34,288 bases of DNA. Source: Candidatus Woesearchaeota archaeon (GTDB lineage Archaea; Nanobdellota; Nanobdellia; Woesearchaeales; JAGVYF01). The DNA is taken from contig JACQSS010000003.1 of the NCBI GenBank assembly GCA_016211195.1, positions 1 to 34,288 on the forward strand. Reading direction: 5' to 3'. The notes under the pieces were generated by a model. It was not told the origin of the DNA. It did no database searches and saw nothing but the letters and a program-made list of their open reading frames with translations. The position numbers were made by a program, and so were the translations under genes. Positions 27,573 through 34,288 of this stretch are shown piece after piece; the stretch's first letter is position 1, and each line of letters opens with the position of its first letter.

Positions 27573-27738
27573 GGCTTCATCCAAAAAATCCGCTTCGCTC
27601 TGGGTTGGCATCGGTTCGGCTCATCCTATAAACCACATAGAGTGGCACCTTCCCGTATGGAGCGACCCCTTCCGCTTGTCCATGTTACCCATTCTTTAGT
27701 CTCACAAAAATGATGCCAACCTATTTTTGGATGAAGCC
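27573..27738 (+). repeat. Type B hairpin element, copy B3
   Basis: GGCTTCATCCAAAAA...TTTTTGGATGAAGCC; ~6 substitutions versus B1. Confidence 0.93.
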
Positions 27739-27749
27739 GCGGTGAATTA

Positions 27750-30317
27750 TCACTTCACGACATTTACATCATGGGGATGGCTTTCCCGCAATCCTGCTGC
27801 ACTCATCTTGATGAACTGTGCTTTTTCCTGCATCTCTTCCAATGTCTGTGCGCCACAATAACTCATGCCAGACCTCAAACCACCAATAAGTTGGTGAATG
27901 ACTTCAGCAACCTTCCCCCGATACGGGACCATTGCTTCCACACCTTCAGGAACATAGTCGTTAGGCTCATCTTTTTTTCCTTCGCGCTCATTCCTGCCTA
28001 ACTGGGCACCGAATGATGCCATGCCCCTGCAGACTTTCTGCTTGATGCCATTCCTGATGATCGTAACACCAGGGCTTTCATCTGTGCCTGCAAGAAGACT
28101 GCCTAACATCACATTCTGTGCACCCGCTGCAAGTGCCTTTGTGATGTCACCAGAGGTCTTAATGCCCCCATCGGCGATAATCGGGATGTTTGCCTGCTTT
28201 GCCGCTTGTGCACAATCGAGGATTGCCTGCAACTGGGGAACGCCTGAACCCGTGACAACACGGGTAATACAGATTGAATTATGGACAATGGCATTATTTG
28301 CTATAAAGCTGTGTGTGGGGCAAGCGACTTCCAAATCATACACCTCAGTATATATACTCGTTTCCTGTTTCTCAAGGAGTTTTATTGCTTGGTAATCCTT
28401 GGTTAGCCGTTTTGCTCCCGTATTAAGAATGCTTGCCACATAACTTTGATGGAGATTCTCCATAACAGTATTCAGACCCCCTACCCGGCGCGCCTTTTTT
28501 CCATTGTTTGGAAAAACCCCGGTCAAGAGGTATGTTAAAATAGTAAACAGCTCTATAAGATAACGGGAAGTGTTATGAAAGAGCACTCTCCCCTCAGGTT
28601 CAATGTTACCATCGCTATCAATAAGTCCATCCAATATTCCTCTTAAATACTCCTTATTGTGACTCAAAAATTCAGCAGGGAGATTTTTGTTTTGTCTCTT
28701 TCCAAACCTTTGTAAAAACTCTGCAAACGGTTTGTAATATAGGATAACGATGAATATATTCTTCCTTTCGTAGATTTTACATTGTTTACCAAACATGGAA
28801 GAAATACATCTTGTCAACTTCTCAACTTTATGTTGTTCATGTTTTCCAAAGTACCACCGTACAGAGCCTATATGGGAGTTATCATTGATAATTGCTGTAT
28901 GTGCTGAACCATCCCCTAAAAATGTCCCGAAGATATAACCCAAGTCATATGTGGGCTTGAGAATAGTGTCAACCTCATATTGCAGTGTTTTGTGATTACC
29001 GCTTTTTCTTTTTTTGAGTTGTATCTCAAATGAATCAGGTAACTCAAAGCTCATGTTTCTAGGCATGAGAAGCACGTCTTGTTTTAGGTCCTGAATCTGT
29101 TTCCACTTATATTTGGATACTTTCGGTACAGTTTTGCTTTGCACTTGGAGAAGTGAAGCGTATCCCCTGCTTTGCATGGTCTCAACCGAATTCGTATTCA
29201 AATCACCAATCCAATATTGGTGGTCAGGTGTCACATATGTTTCTTCATAGAAGAGAGAGCTTCTAATGCTATGCACTGTTTTAATTCCGGTACAGAAAGA
29301 ACGCAAAACCGTTACTGGTTTGCCCTCCATATTGATGACACGGTCGCTAGGTCTGACTTCCTCTATGTTTTTGTATAGACCATTTGCCATGAGTATTCGT
29401 GTTCCTGCAGCAAAACATCCACCCCCGACACCAACCTTTATCGCATCTGCACCAGCCTCAATCAGGTCTCGTGTGCCGTCTGCAGTTACCACATTTCCCG
29501 CAATGATGTCAACAGTAAAGCGTTTCTTCAGTTCTTTGACAGTGGCTATCGCCAAATCGGAGTGCCCATGGGCTATGTCCACAACAAGCACATCACACCC
29601 AGCCCTGACCAACGCTTCCGCCCTTTCAAGAAAATCTTCCTTAACCCCCACAGCAGCTCCGACAAGCAGTCTCCCTTTCTCATCACGGGATGCGAGAGGG
29701 TGCTCTAGTCGCTTGACAATGTCCTGGGCAGTGATGAGACCTTTGAGTTTCCCTGTTGCGTCGACCAAAGGCAGTTTCTCGATGCGATGCTTTGCAAGAA
29801 CTTTCCGTGCATCGTCTAATGATGTATCGGGTTGACCAGTAATGAGGCGTTCCTTTGGTGTCATAATAGTCCGGATGACTGTATCAAGATTCTCCTCAAA
29901 GGCAATATCACGTCTGGTCAGGATGCCCATCAGGAAAGAGTCATCATCAACGCATAACAGTCCAGACACTTGATGCTGTTCCATGGCTTCCTTTGCATCA
30001 CGTAGTGTCATATCCGGACTGATAGTGAACGGGGTATCGATGACAAGATTGTCCGCGCGTTTCACGAGCTGGACCTCCCTGACCTGCGTCTTGATAGGCA
30101 TAAACCGGTGGATGATGCCAATACCTCCTTCCCGCGCCAGCGCAATGGCCATCTTGTGTTCAGTCACTGTATCCATATTGGAGGAGACAATCGGGATGTT
30201 AAGGGAGATATGACGTGACAGCTGGGTCCGGGTACTGACATCTTTTCTGCTTGACACTGATGATCGTTTGGGAACAAGCAAGACATCATCAAATGTCAGC
30301 GCTTCAGTGATCTGCAT
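27750..30317 (-). CDS. guaB: Inosine-5'-monophosphate dehydrogenase, intein-containing precursor (855 aa; 475 aa after splicing)
   Basis: [10 protein letters not shown], tandem CBS domains, [10 protein letters not shown]|intein|[32 protein letters not shown]. Confidence 0.97.
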   Translation of the reverse strand: MQITEALTFDDVLLVPKRSSVSSRKDVSTRTQLSRHISLNIPIVSSNMDTVTEHKMAIALAREGGIGIIHRFMPIKTQVREVQLVKRADNLVIDTPFTISPDMTLRDAKEAMEQHQVSGLLCVDDDSFLMGILTRRDIAFEENLDTVIRTIMTPKERLITGQPDTSLDDARKVLAKHRIEKLPLVDATGKLKGLITAQDIVKRLEHPLASRDEKGRLLVGAAVGVKEDFLERAEALVRAGCDVLVVDIAHGHSDLAIATVKELKKRFTVDIIAGNVVTADGTRDLIEAGADAIKVGVGGGCFAAGTRILMANGLYKNIEEVRPSDRVINMEGKPVTVLRSFCTGIKTVHSIRSSLFYEETYVTPDHQYWIGDLNTNSVETMQSRGYASLLQVQSKTVPKVSKYKWKQIQDLKQDVLLMPRNMSFELPDSFEIQLKKRKSGNHKTLQYEVDTILKPTYDLGYIFGTFLGDGSAHTAIINDNSHIGSVRWYFGKHEQHKVEKLTRCISSMFGKQCKIYERKNIFIVILYYKPFAEFLQRFGKRQNKNLPAEFLSHNKEYLRGILDGLIDSDGNIEPEGRVLFHNTSRYLIELFTILTYLLTGVFPNNGKKARRVGGLNTVMENLHQSYVASILNTGAKRLTKDYQAIKLLEKQETSIYTEVYDLEVACPTHSFIANNAIVHNSICITRVVTGSGVPQLQAILDCAQAAKQANIPIIADGGIKTSGDITKALAAGAQNVMLGSLLAGTDESPGVTIIRNGIKQKVCRGMASFGAQLGRNEREGKKDEPNDYVPEGVEAMVPYRGKVAEVIHQLIGGLRSGMSYCGAQTLEEMQEKAQFIKMSAAGLRESHPHDVNVVK
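28278..29417 (-). mobile_element. Class-1 intein (~380 aa) with LAGLIDADG homing endonuclease inside guaB
   Basis: Cys1 ([13 protein letters not shown]), block B TPDH, LAGLIDADG motifs [13 protein letters not shown] and [14 protein letters not shown], blocks [24 protein letters not shown] followed by Ser+1. Residues 301-680 of the ORF. Confidence 0.97.
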
Positions 30318-30394
30318 GCCTTGTCCGCTTGCATTGGCCCTATATTAAGATTGCGCCCGTTATCTTTATTAAAGCTGAAAACGTGGAAAAGCAC

Positions 30395-31300
30395 ATGAAG
30401 CCGATTGCAGTCGTGGCATTGGGAGGCAATGCGCTGATAGAAAAGAGCGAGGATATCCGCGCACAGGAGTTGCAGGCCCGGAAAGCAATGACCGCGCTTG
30501 TGCATTTGCATCAACGATATGATCTTGTCGTGACGCATGGCAACGGACCGCAAGTGGGTAATCTGCTGCTCCGCTCTGAAGTAGCGGGGACAAAAGCATA
30601 TCATGTGCCGCTGGACTATTGCGTCGCACAGTCACAAGGTGAGATTGGCTACTTATTGTCACAGGCAATTGAATATGTTTTTGCCAAAAGGGTCCGTGTC
30701 GTGACCGTTCTCACTCGGGTTACGGTTTCGCAAAAAGACCATGCATTCGCTCATCCCTCAAAGCCTATTGGTGACTTCTACTCTGTAGAAAAAACTGCTG
30801 AGTGGAAAACGCGCCATATCCCTTATGTCAGTGACGCTGGTCGGGGCTATCGGCGGGTTGTGCCGTCTCCAATGCCGAGAGGTATCCATGAGGCGGAAGC
30901 CATTATGACATTGACGAAGTCTGGTCACATTGTCATTGCAGTAGGTGGCGGTGGTATCCCAGTTTCCAACTCACAAGGGATTGAGGCGGTGATTGACAAG
31001 GATGCGGCAAGTGCATTGCTGGCAACCTCCATCAAAGCAGAACGTCTCATTATCCTGACAGCTGCCGATGCTGTCTATCTCGATTACCTGTCACCTGCCC
31101 GGCGCAAGGTGACGGCACTCACTGTTGCTGAATGCAGGAAACATCTTGCAGCAGGGCAATTCCCTGCCGGCAGCATGGGGCCTAAAATCATGGCTGCACT
31201 CTCTTTTCTGCAGCACGGTGGGTCGTCTGTCCTTATAACAGATCCTGAGCATGTTGAGCTGGCATTGAAAGGAAAGGCAGGTACTCTGGTTGTGAGGTGA
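30395..31300 (+). CDS. arcC: Carbamate kinase
   Basis: VVALGGNALIE, VVTHGNGPQVGNLLLRSE, GGGGIPV, SMGPKIMAALSFLQHGG. Confidence 0.96.
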   Translation: MKPIAVVALGGNALIEKSEDIRAQELQARKAMTALVHLHQRYDLVVTHGNGPQVGNLLLRSEVAGTKAYHVPLDYCVAQSQGEIGYLLSQAIEYVFAKRVRVVTVLTRVTVSQKDHAFAHPSKPIGDFYSVEKTAEWKTRHIPYVSDAGRGYRRVVPSPMPRGIHEAEAIMTLTKSGHIVIAVGGGGIPVSNSQGIEAVIDKDAASALLATSIKAERLIILTAADAVYLDYLSPARRKVTALTVAECRKHLAAGQFPAGSMGPKIMAALSFLQHGGSSVLITDPEHVELALKGKAGTLVVR

Positions 31301-31306
31301 ACACAG

Positions 31307-32626
31307 ATGGGCAATAGTTATAAAGCAATTATCATGGGGGCAGCTGGACGCGACTTCCATAATTTTAATGTCTATTTCAGAAACAATCCCACATTTGATG
31401 TGGTCGCATTCACTGCAGCGCAGATTCCTGATATCGAAGGAAGGGTTTACCCCAAGCAGCTGGCTGGTTCCCGTTATGCACGGGGTATTCCCATCCTCGC
31501 AGAAGAGGATATGCCCAGACTCATTACGGAGCAGAAGATCGATTATGTTTTTCTGTCATACAGCGACCTATCCCATCTTGATGTGATGCATAAAGCATCC
31601 CTTGCTATGGCATCTGGTGCAAATTTTGCACTTCTTGGCCCGCGGGAGACGCAATTGCGGTCATGCAAACCTGTCGTCTCTGTCTGCGCAGTCAGGACTG
31701 GTTCAGGAAAAAGCCAGACTTCCCGGAAGATAGCGAAGTGGTACAAGGACAAGGGATACAAAGTCGTTGCTATCCGTCATCCTATGCCCTATGGTGATTT
31801 GGTCAAGCAGGTCTGTCAGCGCTTTGAGACATATGACGATTTGGCACGATACCAGTGTACTATTGAAGAACGTGAGGAGTATGAGCCTCACCTGAAGAAT
31901 GGCATTATTGTCTATGCAGGCGTCGATTACGAGATCATTTTACGGCAGGCGGAGAAGGAAGCAGATGTCATTATCTGGGATGGAGGTAATAATGATTTCC
32001 CATTTTATAAATCAGACCTGCAGATTGTCGTCGCAGATCCGCACCGTGCTGGCCACGAAGACAGTTATCATCCCGGAGAAACCAATGTACGCATGGCAGA
32101 TATCCTGCTTATCAACAAAGTGGACACTGCAAAGAAGGACGATGTCAGAAAAGTTGAGCTCAATCTGAAAAGGCTCAACCCACGCGCGAAAATCATCCAT
32201 GCCGCATCACCGATTGCATTGGACGACCCCAAAGCGCTCAGGGGCAAGAAGGTGCTTGCTGTCGAAGATGGGCCGACATTGACCCATGGCGGGATGCGCT
32301 ACGGCGCTGCAACCATCGCTGCGCAGCAGCATGGGTGCAAGGCCCTTATTGACCCGCGTCCCTATGCAGTCGGGTCCATTAAGGACACATTCAGGAAATA
32401 CCCGGACATTGGGGTATTGCTGCCTGCAATGGGCTATGGGGAAAAACAGATTCATGAGTTGCAACAGACAATCAATAAGGTTCCATGCGATACAGTACTG
32501 ATCGGCACTCCGATAGATCTTGGCCGGCTGATAAAAATCAACAAGCCTGCACAGCGGGTAACGTATTCGCTCAAAGAGCTTGATACGCCATTGGACGGGT
32601 TTCTGGGGAAGGTGATGCGGCGATGA
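31307..32626 (+). CDS. Cyclic 2,3-diphosphoglycerate synthetase-like / P-loop GTPase family protein
   Basis: IIMGAAGRDFHNFNVYFRNN, VRTGSGKSQTSRKIA P-loop, IWDGGNNDFPF, LLINKVDTA. Confidence 0.8.
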   Translation: MGNSYKAIIMGAAGRDFHNFNVYFRNNPTFDVVAFTAAQIPDIEGRVYPKQLAGSRYARGIPILAEEDMPRLITEQKIDYVFLSYSDLSHLDVMHKASLAMASGANFALLGPRETQLRSCKPVVSVCAVRTGSGKSQTSRKIAKWYKDKGYKVVAIRHPMPYGDLVKQVCQRFETYDDLARYQCTIEEREEYEPHLKNGIIVYAGVDYEIILRQAEKEADVIIWDGGNNDFPFYKSDLQIVVADPHRAGHEDSYHPGETNVRMADILLINKVDTAKKDDVRKVELNLKRLNPRAKIIHAASPIALDDPKALRGKKVLAVEDGPTLTHGGMRYGAATIAAQQHGCKALIDPRPYAVGSIKDTFRKYPDIGVLLPAMGYGEKQIHELQQTINKVPCDTVLIGTPIDLGRLIKINKPAQRVTYSLKELDTPLDGFLGKVMRR

Positions 32627-33540
32627 AGCATTTGCTTACCCTCAGTTCTCTGACAAAAGAAGAGATTCTTGGACTCATCGCGCTGGCAAGGAAGATAAAG
32701 AAAGCCCCTGCAAGATATGCGCAGAAGATGAAGGGCAAGTCATTGCTGATGCTTTTTGAAAAGCCGAGTCTCCGAACCCGTGTTTCATTTGAAGTTGGCA
32801 TGACGCAATTGGGTGGGCATGCGATTTTCTATGATGTCAGCACCTCACCCTTAGGCAAGGGAAAAGAAACCATTGAAGATACTGCGCGGACTGCATCGCG
32901 GTATGTTGATCTCATTATGGCAAGGGTCTATGACCAAGAGACGCTGGAAGCAATGGCAAAATACGCAACAGTACCAGTCATCAATGCGTTATCCAATTTC
33001 TCCCATCCCTGTCAGGTACTTTCAGATCTTCTGACTATCATAGAAAAAAAAAGATCGCTTAAGCTCAAAGTTGCTTATGTCGGTGATGGCAACAATAACG
33101 TGACCCATTCACTCTTGTTCGCGGGAGCATTGGTGGGTTTTGATGTTTCCGTAGGCTGCCCTGAGGGCAGTGAACCATTGCCAATGGTACAGGACTTTGC
33201 ACAGAAGGCAGGCAGGAAAAGCAAGGCTATGATTGTCATCACACCAGATCCACGGGAGGCCGTTAGGGATGCTGACATCATTTATACTGATACGTGGATG
33301 AGCTACCATGTTGCGCCAGAAGAGAAACCGAAACGTATCAAAACATTCACACCCTACCAGATCAATGACAGACTGATGGGACATGCGAAGAGAGATGCCC
33401 TGTTCATGCATTGCCTCCCGGCAACGCGGGGCGAAGAGGTGACTGCTTCTGTGTTGGATGGCAAGCAGTCAATTGTCTTCGACCAGGCGGAGAACAGGTT
33501 GCATATGCAGAAAGCCATCATGCTGACACTGGCAAAATGA
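32623..33540 (+). CDS. argF: Ornithine carbamoyltransferase
   Basis: KPSLRTRVSFE, HPCQVLSDLLT, HCLPATRGEEV; overlaps preceding stop as ATGA. Confidence 0.96.
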   Translation: MKHLLTLSSLTKEEILGLIALARKIKKAPARYAQKMKGKSLLMLFEKPSLRTRVSFEVGMTQLGGHAIFYDVSTSPLGKGKETIEDTARTASRYVDLIMARVYDQETLEAMAKYATVPVINALSNFSHPCQVLSDLLTIIEKKRSLKLKVAYVGDGNNNVTHSLLFAGALVGFDVSVGCPEGSEPLPMVQDFAQKAGRKSKAMIVITPDPREAVRDADIIYTDTWMSYHVAPEEKPKRIKTFTPYQINDRLMGHAKRDALFMHCLPATRGEEVTASVLDGKQSIVFDQAENRLHMQKAIMLTLAK

Positions 33541-33917
33541 AACTGCTCATTTTTCACTGCTGGGATTACTGGTACTCGGAATCATCCGTTGGCAAGAAAC
33601 AGTTCTTTCCAGAAGGAATTGTTGCGTTTATCCACGCAGAGAAGGAAGATGAAGCAAAAAAGCATATCAGCGCGCATGCAGCTGACCAGATCGCGTGGCT
33701 GGCACGGAAAGTCGGCATCTCTGCAGTCGTCCTGCACTCATTTGCACATCTTTCAGACAGCAAGAGCTCCCGTAGCTTTGCAACCAAAGTGATTGCAGAT
33801 ATTGGGCGTCTGCTGGAACGAAAAAAGTATACAGTACACACGACACCCCATACAAGTCTTGAGTTCATGCTTCACGTCGCACAGGAACCCGTCGCGAAGC
33901 TGTGGAAAGCTCTCTGA
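33537..33917 (+). CDS. Stand-alone protein resembling the archaeal threonyl-tRNA synthetase N-terminal editing domain
   Basis: MKLLIFHCWDYWYSE ... GIVAFIHAEKEDE ... VLHSFAHLSDSKSSRSFATKVIADIGRLLERKKYTVHTTPH; ATGA coupling to argF. Confidence 0.7.
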   Translation: MKLLIFHCWDYWYSESSVGKKQFFPEGIVAFIHAEKEDEAKKHISAHAADQIAWLARKVGISAVVLHSFAHLSDSKSSRSFATKVIADIGRLLERKKYTVHTTPHTSLEFMLHVAQEPVAKLWKAL

Positions 33918-33930
33918 CTGAAGCAGTTGT

Positions 33931-34137
33931 AGTGTTCAAAAAGTAGGTGAGCATCAATTTTGTGAAGCCTCTTTATGGTAAAGAGTACAAGCGGAAGGGG
34001 ACGTTCGTTGGCGAGCAGAGTGAAGCCAACCACCGAAGACGAAGTCTGACTGTACTTACGGGAAGGTGCCACTCTGCACCTGAGATAGTACAAGCTGAAC
34101 CTATGCTCACCCGAGCAAACGCGAGATTTTGAACGCT
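33931..34137 (-). repeat. Type C hairpin element (B-related, 207 bp)
   Basis: Minus strand: AGCGTTCAAAA...GGTGAGCATAGGTTCAGCTT...AGAGTGGCACCTTCCCGTA...CCCCTTCCGCTTGT...CTTCACAAAATTGATGCTCACC...TTTTTGAACACT. Confidence 0.85.
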
Positions 34138-34156
34138 GCCTGAAGCAACGTCCCAT

Positions 34157-34288
34157 TGAAAAGTTCCTCCGCTTGCGCTCCGTGGCCATCGGCTCGCATG
34201 TACTTTCATCAAATAATGGCAAAAATTCCTCTTGGAATCCCCTTTTTGCTTGCAAGAGAAGGAAGCCAATGCTCACATAATTGATGGC
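34157..34288 (+). repeat. Type A hairpin element, copy A4 (truncated by window end)
   Basis: Reverse complement of 1..131 with 9 substitutions over the alignment extended through the GTCCCA flank. Confidence 0.95.

Noticed and set aside
26497-27699. 400-aa plus-strand ORF
   Set aside because: Antisense to the AAA+ ATPase, no recognisable domain, and its C-terminus is translated from repeat B3.
23445-34137. Elements as integron attC sites
   Set aside because: The two-box folded layout is reminiscent of attC, but no GTTRRRY/RYYYAAC boxes and no integrase gene in the window; intervening genes are mostly housekeeping. Kept only as an analogy.
33872-34276. ORF MSIGFLLLQAKRGFQEEFLP... (also at 12..350)
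   Set aside because: Both arise from type A repeats; the shared reading frame reflects DNA repeat identity. Flanking parts are unrelated.
1-34288. Linear extrachromosomal element with terminal inverted repeats
   Set aside because: Housekeeping genes (ftsZ, secE, metG, guaB) argue for chromosome, and the same element recurs inside the window, so assembly breakage is simpler.
1-34288. CRISPR arrays, rRNA or tRNA genes
   Set aside because: No regularly spaced short direct repeats, and no cloverleaf or rRNA signature noticed by eye; tRNAscan-SE and Infernal would be needed to exclude intron-bearing tRNAs or small ncRNAs.

Overview
A 34.3 kb archaeal chromosomal contig, probably DPANN-like (inferred from gene content only). 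It is dense with informational and metabolic genes: secE-ftsZ, an AF0577-type radical SAM enzyme, an archaeal/eukaryotic-type tRNA methylthiotransferase, MetRS, a NOL1/NOP2/Sun RNA methyltransferase, an NFACT/RqcH-like protein, AK6, an ABC exporter, a DUF1385 protein, an unusual AAA+ ATPase, IMP dehydrogenase, and a carbamate kinase / cDPGS-like / ornithine carbamoyltransferase operon. A roughly 9 kb run of overlapping genes encodes large secreted or membrane proteins. Two results stand out. (1) IMP dehydrogenase carries an in-frame ~380-aa class-1 intein with a LAGLIDADG endonuclease, placed two residues before the catalytic Cys. (2) I found a dispersed family of ~148-207 bp intergenic hairpin elements (types A, B and C). 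They share one architecture: outer arm, ~14-nt one-sided bulge, inner arm, CATCGGTTCG motif, variable centre, YTCACANAATTGATG motif, inner arm, outer arm. Their arm sequences differ between copies with compensatory (covarying) changes, and two near-identical copies concentrate their differences in a 12-nt patch. Both window ends stop inside inverted copies of this family. One copy supplies the stop codon of an apparently truncated NFACT gene, and two copies bracket the AAA+ ATPase gene. I do not recognise this family; it is the best candidate for an undescribed system here.
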